Below, in pieces: positions 25,201 to 33,677 of a DNA stretch of 64,000 nt. Numbering within the stretch: position 1 is the first letter of the stretch; the number at the start of each line of letters is the position of its first letter. The position numbers and the translations under genes were made by a program. The notes under the pieces were generated by a model. It was not told the origin of the DNA. It ran no database searches and saw nothing but the letters and a program-made list of their open reading frames with translations. The DNA is from Azospirillum melinis (GTDB taxonomy: Bacteria; Pseudomonadota; Alphaproteobacteria; Azospirillales; Azospirillaceae): the NCBI RefSeq assembly GCF_013340935.1, contig NZ_WHOS01000037.1, positions 1 through 64,000 on the forward strand, in the 5' to 3' direction.

Positions 25201-26625
25201 ATGACCGCCCTGTCCCGCCTGGAGGGATCAACGGCCCCAGCGCCCGTTTATAAAGTGCCATCCGGCGTTCTTGCCGGCCCGATAGCACCGACGATGCTCC
25301 GCCTTGCCGTGCCGACGACGCTTGTGCTCGTCATCCAGACGCTTGTCGGGGTGGCCGAGACCTGGTTCGTCGGTTTTCTCGGGACGGAGGCGCTTGCCGG
25401 GGTCGCCCTGGTGTTCCCCGTTCTCATGCTGATGCAGATGATGGCGAACGGCGGGATCGGCGGCGGCGTCTCCTCGGCCGTCGCACGGGCCTTGGGAGCG
25501 GCGCGCCGCGACGATGCCGAAGCGTTGATCTGGCATGCGTTCGTCCTGGCCTGCGCGTTCGGCATCCTCTTCACGGCCGCGGCCCTGCTTGCCGGACCGG
25601 TTCTCTACCGGGCGATGGGAGGCGAAGGGCCGGCGCTGACGGCGGCGCTCACCTATTCCGGGGCCGTGTTCGCCGGCTCCATCCCGCTCTGGATCACCGC
25701 CTTGCTGTCGTCGGCCCTTCGCGGTGCCGGAAACGTGACGGTGCCGGCCAAGGCGATCTCGTCCGGCACCGTCATCCTCATCCTCCTGTCGCCGGCCCTG
25801 ATCTTCGGCTGGGGGCCTTTTCCCCGTCTCGGCATCGCGGGCGGCGGGATTGCGGTGGTCGTCTATTATGCATGCGTGGCACTTGCCCTGACCCTGTATC
25901 TGCGCTCCGCGAAAAGCCTGCTGAAGCTCAGGGTCGTCCCGCTGCGCGCGGCCCTGTTCAAGGACATCATGAGCGTCGGGCTCCTGTCGGCGGTCGGCAC
26001 GGTCCAGGTCAATCTCACCGTCACCTTCGTCACCGCCGCGGTCGGCCGGTTCGGCGCCGATGCCATCGCCGGGTACGGCATCGCCTCGCGCCTCGATTAC
26101 CTCCAGATTCCTCTGGTCTTCGGGCTCGGCACCGCCATGGTGACCATGGTCGGCCACAACATCGGGGCCGGGCAGGGCGCGCGGGCGCGCCGCGTCGCCT
26201 GGATCGGGGCCGCCATCGCTTTTGGAATGACCGAAGTCATCGGTCTTGCCGCCGCGATCTTCCCGCAGGGCTGGATCAGCCTGTTCAGCGACGATCCCCA
26301 GGTGCTGGCGATGGGCACCCTCTATCTGCGCACCGTCGCGCCGGTCTACGGTGCGGTGGGAGTGGGGTTGGCGCTCTATTTCGCAAGCCAGGGAGCCAAG
26401 CGCATGCTGTTTCCCGTCCTGGCGGGCACGGTGCGCATGATCATCGCGGCTTTCATCGGCTGGTCGGCGGTCGCATGGTTCGGCGCTGGCCTTTCGACCC
26501 TGTTCCAGGTCACTGCCCTGGCCGCGGTCTCATACGGCGTTCTCACGGCGGCCGCCATGATCGGCGGTGCCTGGGGCAGGCAGTCAGCCTACCGGTTGCC
26601 GGCCCGGAAAGGCCCTGCCGGGTAG
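25201..26625 (+). CDS. MATE family efflux transporter
   Basis: A 474-residue membrane protein with about twelve helices. Features include the N-terminal MLRLAVPTTLVLVIQTLVGVAETWFVGFLGTEALAGVAL near residues 28-66, MMANGGIGGGVSSAVARALGAARRDDAEA near 80, and the second-half repeat AMVTMVGHNIGAGQGARARRVAWIG. Start 25201 has AAGGAAAT upstream; an in-frame ATG at 25156 falls inside the direct repeat and is unlikely. It is co-oriented with the SDR 86 bases upstream. It differs in sequence from the MATE gene at 13664, so it is not a recent duplicate. Confidence 0.9.
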   Translation: MTALSRLEGSTAPAPVYKVPSGVLAGPIAPTMLRLAVPTTLVLVIQTLVGVAETWFVGFLGTEALAGVALVFPVLMLMQMMANGGIGGGVSSAVARALGAARRDDAEALIWHAFVLACAFGILFTAAALLAGPVLYRAMGGEGPALTAALTYSGAVFAGSIPLWITALLSSALRGAGNVTVPAKAISSGTVILILLSPALIFGWGPFPRLGIAGGGIAVVVYYACVALALTLYLRSAKSLLKLRVVPLRAALFKDIMSVGLLSAVGTVQVNLTVTFVTAAVGRFGADAIAGYGIASRLDYLQIPLVFGLGTAMVTMVGHNIGAGQGARARRVAWIGAAIAFGMTEVIGLAAAIFPQGWISLFSDDPQVLAMGTLYLRTVAPVYGAVGVGLALYFASQGAKRMLFPVLAGTVRMIIAAFIGWSAVAWFGAGLSTLFQVTALAAVSYGVLTAAAMIGGAWGRQSAYRLPARKGPAG

Positions 26626-26639
26626 GGGAAGGTGGAGAA

Positions 26640-26689
26640 TTGCATCCCCCTTCCTATCTCTCATAGAGTTCGATTGAAATCTAAGGAGG
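26640..26689 (+). promoter_or_regulatory. Promoter, operator and ribosome site of the TetR gene
   Basis: TTGCAT (26640-26645), 16 bases and CATAGA (26662-26667) form a possible promoter. The dyad TAGAGTTCGATTGAAATCTA at 26664-26683 matches the right half of the 24157 palindrome at most positions and covers the -10 and downstream region. A perfect AAGGAGG follows at 26683-26689, so a bound repressor would also occlude the ribosome-site DNA. This suggests autorepression. Confidence 0.65.
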
Positions 26690-26695
26690 CTTTTC

Positions 26696-27295
26696 ATGCG
26701 TGTGAGCCGTGTTCAGGCTGAGGAAAACCGGCAGACTGTGATCGATGTGGCAAGCCGTCTTTTTCGGGAGCACGGCTTCGACGGCATCGGCCTCAAGGAT
26801 TTGATGGGGGCGGCCGGCCTTACCCAGGGTGCCTTCTACAAGCAGTTCGCGTCGAAGGAGGATTTGGAGATCCAGGCCTCCAAACGGGCGTTGGAGAGCG
26901 CCTCCTGCCGATGGACGGCGGCGATGACGGAAAATCCCGAGGATCCGCTCGGTGCGGTGGTCAGGTTCTACCTCAGCACCGGGCATCGTGAGGAAAGGAC
27001 GGATGGCTGTCCGATCGTCGCGCTCGGTTCGGATGCGGCCAGACACGGCGACGAGGTGAAAGCGTCGTTCGAAGCCGGCATCAGGACACATCTCGAAGCC
27101 CTCGAGCGGCTGGTTTCGCAGACGCCGGGGGACGAGGCAGAGGTAGAGATCAAGGGCAAGGCGATGGCGATTCTCTCGATGATGGTCGGTGCGCTGACGA
27201 TCTCGCGTGTCGTCAACGACCCCGACCTTGCCAAGGCGTTTTTGGATACGGCCGTTGCGCAGGTCCGCAGCATCGCCGCCGGGAGAATCGAATGA
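26696..27295 (+). CDS. TetR family transcriptional regulator
   Basis: A 199-residue repressor. The N-terminal helix-turn-helix (NRQTVIDVASRLFREHGFDGIGLKDLMGAAGLTQGAFYKQFASKEDL) spans residues 11-57, followed by a ligand domain with the block DGCPIVALGSDAARHG near 104, seen in TetR proteins linked to oxidoreductase and efflux genes. A near-perfect ribosome site precedes it. The operator-like dyad in its promoter matches the one between the RND and SDR genes, so it is the best candidate regulator of both units. Confidence 0.92.
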   Translation: MRVSRVQAEENRQTVIDVASRLFREHGFDGIGLKDLMGAAGLTQGAFYKQFASKEDLEIQASKRALESASCRWTAAMTENPEDPLGAVVRFYLSTGHREERTDGCPIVALGSDAARHGDEVKASFEAGIRTHLEALERLVSQTPGDEAEVEIKGKAMAILSMMVGALTISRVVNDPDLAKAFLDTAVAQVRSIAAGRIE

Positions 27296-27338
27296 GCGCG
27301 GGCGGGACGGGAACCGGTTCGCCGGGAAAGGTGTGATC

Positions 27339-27998
27339 ATGCCGGTCGGCACGTCCAACCGGCGGGCTGCAATTCTGGCGATTGCCGGGCGCAGCTTTCT
27401 TCGGCACGGCTATGCCGACGCCTCGATGGATGGCATCGCCGCGGAGGTGGGCGGTTCCAAAAGCACGCTCTACCGGTATTTCCCGTCCAAGGCGGCGCTG
27501 TTCGCGGCCTATGTCGAAGAGGTCGGGGCCTCGACGTGCGCCGCTCTTGCCGCAGTCGACGTCGAGGGAAAGGAGCCCGAGACCGTGCTGGCGGACACGG
27601 CCCGGGCCTATCTGGACCTGATGCTGACCCCGTCCGCACTGGCCGTGACCCGCCTCGTGATGGCCGAGGCCGGCCGTTTCCCGGACGTCGGCCGCCTCTT
27701 CTACGAGCGCGGGATACAGCGCTCCGAACAGCAGATCGCCGCAATCCTGCACCGTCTCGCGGAGCATGATGGGCCGGGGTGGCGATCCCTGGCACTGCCC
27801 GGCGCCGCCGCCCATTTCAGGGCTCTCTGCGAGGCCGGGCCGCACGAAGGATGCCTGTGGGGGCGGTATGAGCCGGTATCCGGGGAGGAGATCGCAAGGG
27901 CTGCCGGTCAGGCGGTCGCCTCCTTCCTGCATGGCTGGTTGGGGCAGGGGAATCGCCAGGCTGTCGGCCGGGCGACGGTTCCCTCCCGCTGGGCGTGA
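27339..27998 (+). CDS. TetR/AcrR family transcriptional regulator
   Basis: A 219-residue protein with an AcrR-like helix-turn-helix, RRAAILAIAGRSFLRHGYADASMDGIAAEVGGSKSTLYRYFPSKAALFAAYVEE, at residues 7-60. A C-terminal ligand domain contains RAYLDLMLTPSALAVTRLVMAEAGRFPDVGRLFYERG. Start 27339 is 43 bases after the previous TetR stop; the reading frame is open upstream but that part overlaps the other gene. The two TetR genes share little sequence. Its target is not evident, as no matching dyad was seen in front of it. Confidence 0.88.
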   Translation: MPVGTSNRRAAILAIAGRSFLRHGYADASMDGIAAEVGGSKSTLYRYFPSKAALFAAYVEEVGASTCAALAAVDVEGKEPETVLADTARAYLDLMLTPSALAVTRLVMAEAGRFPDVGRLFYERGIQRSEQQIAAILHRLAEHDGPGWRSLALPGAAAHFRALCEAGPHEGCLWGRYEPVSGEEIARAAGQAVASFLHGWLGQGNRQAVGRATVPSRWA

Positions 27999-28040
27999 AC
28001 CGGTCCTTGCGCCCCCGTCGGCTTCGCGGTGTTCCGGAGT

Positions 28041-28790
28041 TCAGCCGGCCTCGGCCATCCATGCTTCGGCATCGGCGCCTGCGGGGATGCGCAGGGGGGC
28101 CGAGGGATCGGTCGCGGTGCGCCAGATCGCCTGGGCGACATCCTCGGCATGGGTCACCGGACCCTCGCCGTTGCGCATTGCCGTCAGCGTGCGGTCGATC
28201 AGCGGCTGGTAATCGGGGTCGTCGAGGCCGCGCAGATGCCGGCGCGCGCTTTCGCCGAACTTCGTTTCGGGTGAGCGGCCGGGCATCACCAGATGCACCC
28301 GGATGCCGAAGGGCTCCACCTCCACCGCCAGGGATTCGGTGTACGCATCCACCGCGGCCTTGCTCGCGCGATAGACGCCGATCAGCGGCAGCGGCTTGAG
28401 GAGGGCGGCCGAGGTGACGTTGATCACCACGCCGGCACGGCGTTCGCGGAACTGCGGCAGTGCGGCCTGAACCATCGCCAGCGTGCCGAGCGTGTTGGTT
28501 TCGAACAGCGATTTCGCCGTTTCCGGGCTCGTCAGTTCCACCGGGACAGGTGCGCCGAAACCGGCATTGTTGACCAGCACGTCGATTGGACCGGCATCGC
28601 CGACGACCCGGTCGATGCTGCTCCGGTCGGTGATGTCGAGCGGCAGGACGCGCAGACGCTCGGACGCGGGCAGCATATCCGTGCGCCCGCTGCGCGTCGT
28701 CGCGACGACATCCCAGCCGCGGTCGAGGAAGAGCCGGACGGTCTCAAGGCCGAAGCCGGATGAGCAGCCGGTGATGAGGATGGTGGACAT
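28041..28790 (-). CDS. Short-chain dehydrogenase/reductase
   Basis: A 249-residue SDR with NAD(P) motif ITGCSSGFGLETVRLFL at residues 6-22, NNAGFG near 77, the catalytic serine region NVTSAALLKPLPLIG near 128, and YRASK near 147. GCSSGFG and the C-terminal layout are typical of SDRs predicted to act on ketones or aldehydes. A GAGG ribosome site precedes the ATG. It is divergent from an AraC-type regulator 97 bases away, a common pairing in which the regulator activates the reductase. It is distinct from the SDRs at 24299 and 34794. Confidence 0.9.
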   Translation of the reverse strand: MSTILITGCSSGFGLETVRLFLDRGWDVVATTRSGRTDMLPASERLRVLPLDITDRSSIDRVVGDAGPIDVLVNNAGFGAPVPVELTSPETAKSLFETNTLGTLAMVQAALPQFRERRAGVVINVTSAALLKPLPLIGVYRASKAAVDAYTESLAVEVEPFGIRVHLVMPGRSPETKFGESARRHLRGLDDPDYQPLIDRTLTAMRNGEGPVTHAEDVAQAIWRTATDPSAPLRIPAGADAEAWMAEAG

Positions 28791-28887
28791 GCGAGGCCTC
28801 GTTTCATGGGTGCGGCCTGCATGCTAGCCAGGAAGAGCAGGACGGTATACGGTTGGGCGTCCTCATTTCTACGCAGATGGTCCTGAT

Positions 28888-29823
28888 TTGCGCGTCGACC
28901 CGCTTGCTGAAGTCGTCAGCCTCCTGAAACCCGCCGCGCGGTTTTCAAAATTCGTGGAGTGTGCCGGCTCCTGGCGCATCCGGCGCGAGGGCACCGGGGA
29001 GCCGTTCTATTGCGCGATCCTCGAAGGCAAGTGCCGGATGATGGTGAACGGCCACACGCTGACGATGCTCGAAGCCGGGGATTTCGTCATGGTCCCGGCC
29101 ATGCAGGAACTTATCAACGAGAGTCCGGTGCCGCCGCCACCCGGTGTGTTCGAAAGGCCGGCGGAGATCGGGCCCGGTCAGTTCCGGGCCGGATATGCGG
29201 AGGGATCTCCGGACCTGCGCATGCAGATCGGGCACTGCGTTTTCGATTCGCCCGACGCCCCGCTTCTGGTGCCCCTGCTGCCCCGCACGGTGATCGTCCG
29301 GGGCGAACCCCGCCTTCTGACAGTGATGCAGCTTGTCAGCGACGAATCGCAGGCGCGCAGGTCGGCCCGCGACCTTATTCTGGAGCGGTTGCTGGAGGTG
29401 CTGCTGATAGAGGCGTTCCGCTGCGGCAGCAGTGTGGATGGCGCGCCGGGGCTCGCGCGCGGGCTTGCGGATCCGCGGCTGGCCGACGCGTTGGGCGCGA
29501 TGCACGCCGAGCCGGGCCGCAGCTGGACGGTGGCGGAACTCGCCGCCGAAGCAGGCATGTCGAGATCCGCCTTCTTTGCCCGCTTCGACCGGGTGGTCGG
29601 CGTGGCGCCGATGGAATATCTGCTCTCCTGGCGCATGGCGCTGGCCAAACAGCTTTTGCGGGACAGCGAATTCGGGGTCGAGGAGGTTGCGGAGCGTGTC
29701 GGCTACAGCTCGGCCAACACGTTCACGGTCGCCTTCACGCGCTTCCAGGGGGTTTCGCCGGCACGCTACTCACGGTTGCCCGGGACCGGCGAAGGCCCGG
29801 CGTCTGCGAAGGATTGGCGCTGA
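28888..29823 (+). CDS. AraC family transcriptional regulator with N-terminal cupin (TTG start)
   Basis: A 311-residue regulator. The N-terminal half is an AraC-type cupin_6 sensing domain (FYCAILEGKCRMMVNGHTLTMLEAGDFVMVPA near residues 40-71). The C-terminal half has WTVAELAAEAGMSRSAFFARFDRVVGVAPMEYLLSWRMALAKQLL and VEEVAERVGYSSANTFTVAFTRFQGVSPARY. No ATG occurs at a suitable place; the first usable codon is TTG at 28888, since ATG 28877 is out of frame. A non-ATG start may keep expression low. It probably controls the divergent SDR. Confidence 0.85.
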   Translation: MRVDPLAEVVSLLKPAARFSKFVECAGSWRIRREGTGEPFYCAILEGKCRMMVNGHTLTMLEAGDFVMVPAMQELINESPVPPPPGVFERPAEIGPGQFRAGYAEGSPDLRMQIGHCVFDSPDAPLLVPLLPRTVIVRGEPRLLTVMQLVSDESQARRSARDLILERLLEVLLIEAFRCGSSVDGAPGLARGLADPRLADALGAMHAEPGRSWTVAELAAEAGMSRSAFFARFDRVVGVAPMEYLLSWRMALAKQLLRDSEFGVEEVAERVGYSSANTFTVAFTRFQGVSPARYSRLPGTGEGPASAKDWR

Positions 29824-29844
29824 GTCTTCAAATCCGCGCGCCAC

Positions 29845-30678
29845 TCAGCTCCCGCTCCAGACCGGGGGGCGCTTTTCCAGGAACGCGGCGATGCCTTCCT
29901 GATAGTCGGCCGACAGGTAGCAGCGGCGCAGCAGATCGCCGTCGATGTCCCGCGGCAAATCATGGTCGCGCAGCCGGCGCAGCCCCTCGCGCGTTGCCCA
30001 AAGGGTCAGGGGAGCCAGCGCGGCCAGCTCCTCGGCCACCTGCTGCCCATGGGCGGTCAGCTCATCCTCGCCGGCGACGACGGTGCGCACCGCCCCGGCC
30101 GCCGCCAGATCTTCAGCGCCCAGCAGGCGGGCGCTGAAGATCATCTCCCGCGTCCGCGCGGTGCCGAGCAGCATCGACAGCCTCGCCAGATTTTTGACGC
30201 TCAGGCAGTTCCCCACCGTGCGGGCGATGGGGAAGCCGAAGCGCACCGACGGCGAGGCGATGCGCACGTCGCAGCTGGAGGCCAGCAGCGCCCCCTCGCC
30301 GATGCAGGGACCCGAGAGAACGGCGACCGTCGGCACGCGCACCGCCTCCAGGGCCATCGCCGCTGCCTCGGCGCGGGTTTCCAGAATGGCGAAATCCTCG
30401 GGCGAGGAGACGCTTTGCAGGCACGACAGGTCGGCCCCGGCCATGAAGGCCGGCTTGTCGCCGGCCGCACCGGTCAGGACAAGCGCCTTCACGCCGGGAT
30501 CGGCATCGACCGCCCGGCAGATCTCGATCAGCCGGTCTTCCATCCAGGGGGTGATGGCGTTGCGGGCGCGCGGACGGTTGAAGATCACCCATTCCACGGC
30601 ACCGCGCCGCTCCGTCAGGATTTCGGGGACAGTATCGGGGGTGGCGCCGGCCGGGGCGCCGGTCGTCGGATCGGTCAT
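29845..30678 (-). CDS. Enoyl-CoA hydratase/isomerase (crotonase) family protein, atypical active site
   Basis: A 277-residue crotonase-fold protein. The oxyanion-hole segments are visible (FMAGADLSCL near residue 77 and VLSGPCIGEGALLASSCDVRIA near 120). Aligned by eye with rat mitochondrial enoyl-CoA hydratase, Glu144 (GGGCELA) corresponds to Leu in GEGALLA and Glu164 (GQPEI) to Ile in GFPIA. Both hydratase acid/base residues are thus absent, so a simple hydratase reaction is doubtful; an isomerase, hydrolase or lyase activity is possible. It is the last gene of the minus-strand acyl-CoA/ABC unit, 51 bases after the ATPase gene. Confidence 0.87.
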   Translation of the reverse strand: MTDPTTGAPAGATPDTVPEILTERRGAVEWVIFNRPRARNAITPWMEDRLIEICRAVDADPGVKALVLTGAAGDKPAFMAGADLSCLQSVSSPEDFAILETRAEAAAMALEAVRVPTVAVLSGPCIGEGALLASSCDVRIASPSVRFGFPIARTVGNCLSVKNLARLSMLLGTARTREMIFSARLLGAEDLAAAGAVRTVVAGEDELTAHGQQVAEELAALAPLTLWATREGLRRLRDHDLPRDIDGDLLRRCYLSADYQEGIAAFLEKRPPVWSGS

Positions 30679-30729
30679 GATCGGGTATTTCCTTAAAAGG
30701 CCGCCTGGGAAGACTGCCAGGGAAGGCCG

Positions 30730-31797
30730 TCAGGCGGAGGGGGCCAGGATCTGGCAGGCGTCGATGGGGAGATGGACCGTCGTCACCGCACCCGGTCCAT
30801 AACGCCGCTCCGGCGGCACGAAGGCGCGGATCGTCCGTCCCTCGCCGATGTCGACCAGCACGTCGCGATGCTCGCCGAGATAGGCGGAGCGGACGATTGT
30901 GCCGGGCAGGCTGTTGCAGGACAGGCCGCCGTCATCGTCCAGCCGCACCTTGGAGGGGCGCACGCAGAGCGAGACGGAGCCGCCGCGCGCCACCCCGCTG
31001 CGGTCGGGAGCGGTCAGCACGCGGTCGCCGATGCGGATGCTGCCCTCGCCCTCGCCGGTGCCGGACAGCTCGTTGTTCGAGCCGATGAAGCGGGCGACGA
31101 AGGCGTTGGCCGGCCGTTCGAACACATCCTCGGGCGTGCCGAACTGCTGGACCGCCCCCGCCTTCATCACGGCGATGCGGTCGGCGGTGACCAGCGCCTC
31201 CGACTGGTCGTGGGTGACATAGACGGTGGTGATGCCCAGAAGGTCGTGGACCTGCCGGATCTCGAAGCGCATCTCCTCGCGCAGATGGGCGTCGAGGTTG
31301 GACAACGGCTCGTCGAGCAGCAGGATGGAGGGCTCCACCACCAGCGCACGGGCCAGCGCCACGCGCTGCTGCTGGCCGCCCGACAGTTCGGACGGGTAGC
31401 GGTCACGCAGGCTCTCCAGCCGGACGGTGCGCAGCGCGCGGGTCAGCCGCTCGGCGATCTCGGCCTTGGGCAGGCGGCGGATGCTGAGCCCGAAGGCGAC
31501 ATTCTCGGCCACCGTCTTGTGCGGCCAGACCGCATAGTTCTGGAAGACCAGCGAGATGCCGCGCCGCTCCGGCGGCAGCACCCCGCGCGGCGAGGAGAGC
31601 AGCACGTCGTCGGCCCAGATCTCGCCCTCGGTCGGGCTTTCGAAGCCGGCCAGCAATTGCAGGGTGGTCGATTTCCCGCAGCCCGACGGTCCCAGCAGCG
31701 CCAGCAGCGTGCCGTTGGGAACCTGGAGGTCGATGCCCCGCAGCGCGGTGTAGCTGCCGAAGGACTTGCGCAGATTGGTGATGCGGATGCCGCTCAT
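30730..31797 (-). CDS. Fe3+/spermidine-type ABC transporter ATP-binding protein
   Basis: A 355-residue ATPase with Walker A GPSGCGKST near residue 35, LVFQNYAVWPHKTVAENVAFGL near 82, signature LSGGQQQRVALARALVVEP near 135, Walker B LLLDEPLSNLDAHLREEMRFEI near 157, and a C-terminal TOBE domain from about residue 275. This is the FbpC/PotA class that works with a single periplasmic binding protein and a two-domain permease, which are encoded just upstream. It overlaps the permease stop as ATGA. The acyl-CoA enzymes around it argue for an organic acid or ester substrate rather than iron; that is inference. Confidence 0.93.
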   Translation of the reverse strand: MSGIRITNLRKSFGSYTALRGIDLQVPNGTLLALLGPSGCGKSTTLQLLAGFESPTEGEIWADDVLLSSPRGVLPPERRGISLVFQNYAVWPHKTVAENVAFGLSIRRLPKAEIAERLTRALRTVRLESLRDRYPSELSGGQQQRVALARALVVEPSILLLDEPLSNLDAHLREEMRFEIRQVHDLLGITTVYVTHDQSEALVTADRIAVMKAGAVQQFGTPEDVFERPANAFVARFIGSNNELSGTGEGEGSIRIGDRVLTAPDRSGVARGGSVSLCVRPSKVRLDDDGGLSCNSLPGTIVRSAYLGEHRDVLVDIGEGRTIRAFVPPERRYGPGAVTTVHLPIDACQILAPSA

Positions 31798-33560
31798 GAG
31801 GGAACTCCGGCCGCCGTGGCGGTCTTGCGGGAGGTGCGCCGGGCGCCGGTCAACCCGGCGAGCGGGCGGGCCACCGCCACCAGGAACAGCGTGATCAGGA
31901 GGAGAAGGACGCTCATCGCGCAGACGGCTTCGTAATTGCCGCCGTCCTTGGCGTTGTAGATCAGCGTGGTCATCACGTTGGTCTTCGGCGTGATCAGGAA
32001 GACGGCGACCGACAGCTCGCGGATGATCGGGATGAAGACCAGGAACCAGCCCGACACCAGCCCGCCGCCCATCAGCGGCAGGGTGATCGACAGGAAGGTC
32101 CGCGCCTCGCCGGCGCCCAGGCTGCGGGCGGCGCGCTCCAGCTCCGGCCCGATGCCCTTCAGGATCGACCCGCCATGGGAATAGGCGATCGGCAGGAAGG
32201 TGGCGGCAAAGGCGGCGATCAGCAGCAGCGGCGTGCCGTAGAGGTTGAGGGGCGCCCGGGTGTAGGCGGCGAAGAAGCCGACCGACAGGACGATGCCGGG
32301 GATGACGATGGGCACGGTCGCCACCGCCCCCAGCAGGGAGGCGCCGACCATCAGCCGCCGCTCGACGATGTAGGCGACCAGCGTGCCGAGCGCCACGCAC
32401 AGTGTCGCCCCCAGCGTCGAATAGACCAGCGAGTTGACGATGGCGGTGTGGGTTTCCGAATTGCCGAAGATCGCCCACCAGTACCAGTAGAGCGACAGAT
32501 TCTCCCAGCTCAGCCCCTGGCCCCAGGCGCGGGTCAGCGACACCAGCAGCAGCGCGGCATAGGGCAGGAAGACCGACAGCAGCGGCATCAGCAGGGCGAG
32601 GAACAGCGCGGGCCAGCGCCAGCCGCCGAGCCGGATCTGCCGCCCGGCGCGCGTCTTGCCGGAGATGGTGACGTACTGCTTGCGGCCGAGATAGCGGCGG
32701 CGCATCCAGAACAGGGCGCCGGTGACCAGCAGCAGCGGCATGCAGTAGGCGGCGGCCAGATAAATCTCCGGCGGGAAGAGCTGGTAGAACTCGGCCAGCT
32801 TGGTGGTGACCACCGGGATGCCGGTCGGCGTCAGCAGGAAGGCCGGGACGCCGAACAGCGTCAGACCCTGGATGAAGGACAGGATGAAGCTGGCGATCAC
32901 CGCCGGTGCGGCCAGCGGGATGGTGATGCTGACCATCGTCCGCAGCACCCCGCAGCCGAGCGTCGTCGCCGCGTCCTCCAGCTCCACCGCCATCTCGTCG
33001 AGCGCGCTCGACACCATGGTGAAGCTGTAGGGGACGGTGTAGATGCCGCAGACGAAGATGGCGCCGGCCATCGAATAGATGTTCAGCGGCGCCCCGGCGC
33101 CCTCGCCGGCCAGCCAGCGCCACGCGGTGTTGAGCCAGCCCGAATTGGGCGCGGCCAGCAGGATCCAGCCGGTGGCGCCGATGAAGGATGGGGTGACGAA
33201 GGCGGTCAGCGTCAGAACGCGGATGGTGCGGCGGAACGGCAGGTCGGTGCGCGACACCAGCCAGGCCAGCGGCACGCCGATGCCGACCGCGATCAGCGCC
33301 GTGGCGGCGGCCAGGATCAGGGAGTTGACCAGCGGTTCGATCAGCTCGGCCGACCGGACGACGCGGGCGTAATTGTTCAGGGTCCAGGCGCCGGTCGCGT
33401 CGTCGTGCAGGCTGTTGAACAGCACCCAGCCGAAGGGCTGGACCACCAGCAGCGCCAGGAGAAGGATGACGGCGCCGAGGACCGCCGCCTTGACGAGCGG
33501 CACCCGCGCCATGACGGGACGGGATTCGGCGTCGCGGGAACTGGTTGAAATGACCCCCAT
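31794..33560 (-). CDS. Fe3+-type ABC transporter permease (two fused permease domains)
   Basis: A 588-residue inner-membrane protein with about twelve hydrophobic segments and two BPD_transp_1 halves. The first has the EAA loop ELEDAATTLGCGVLRTMVSITIPLAAPAV near residue 218, and the second ELERAARSLGAGEARTFLSITLPLMGGG near 500. This is the FbpB layout. Start 33560 (MGVISTSSRD) has GGGAGG at ideal spacing; upstream ATGs at 33605 and 33668 give a poor N-terminus. It transports the ligand delivered by the product of the preceding gene. Confidence 0.92.
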   Translation of the reverse strand: MGVISTSSRDAESRPVMARVPLVKAAVLGAVILLLALLVVQPFGWVLFNSLHDDATGAWTLNNYARVVRSAELIEPLVNSLILAAATALIAVGIGVPLAWLVSRTDLPFRRTIRVLTLTAFVTPSFIGATGWILLAAPNSGWLNTAWRWLAGEGAGAPLNIYSMAGAIFVCGIYTVPYSFTMVSSALDEMAVELEDAATTLGCGVLRTMVSITIPLAAPAVIASFILSFIQGLTLFGVPAFLLTPTGIPVVTTKLAEFYQLFPPEIYLAAAYCMPLLLVTGALFWMRRRYLGRKQYVTISGKTRAGRQIRLGGWRWPALFLALLMPLLSVFLPYAALLLVSLTRAWGQGLSWENLSLYWYWWAIFGNSETHTAIVNSLVYSTLGATLCVALGTLVAYIVERRLMVGASLLGAVATVPIVIPGIVLSVGFFAAYTRAPLNLYGTPLLLIAAFAATFLPIAYSHGGSILKGIGPELERAARSLGAGEARTFLSITLPLMGGGLVSGWFLVFIPIIRELSVAVFLITPKTNVMTTLIYNAKDGGNYEAVCAMSVLLLLITLFLVAVARPLAGLTGARRTSRKTATAAGVPS

Positions 33561-33585
33561 TGGGTCCGCCTCCCGTTGCCAGGGA

Positions 33586-33601
33586 TGGGCCCTGCGGCCC
33601 A
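33586..33601 (-). other. Small hairpin between binding-protein and permease genes
   Basis: TGGGCC / GGCCCA with a four-base loop in the 117-base gap between the binding-protein stop and the permease start. No T-tract follows. It may moderate downstream expression. Confidence 0.4.
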
Positions 33602-33677
33602 GCATGATGGAGTGTTCCCGAACCTGCGGCCGGGTGGCAACCGCCGCCGGTCCGGGATTTGGAGCCATTCGGGGAGG

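Noticed and set aside
28845..28850. Another GTATAC core, between the SDR and AraC genes
   Set aside because: Its flanks do not match the TCTGTATACA...GCGTATCG pattern of the GntR-linked sites, and it lies in an unrelated gene pair, so I did not add it to that regulon.
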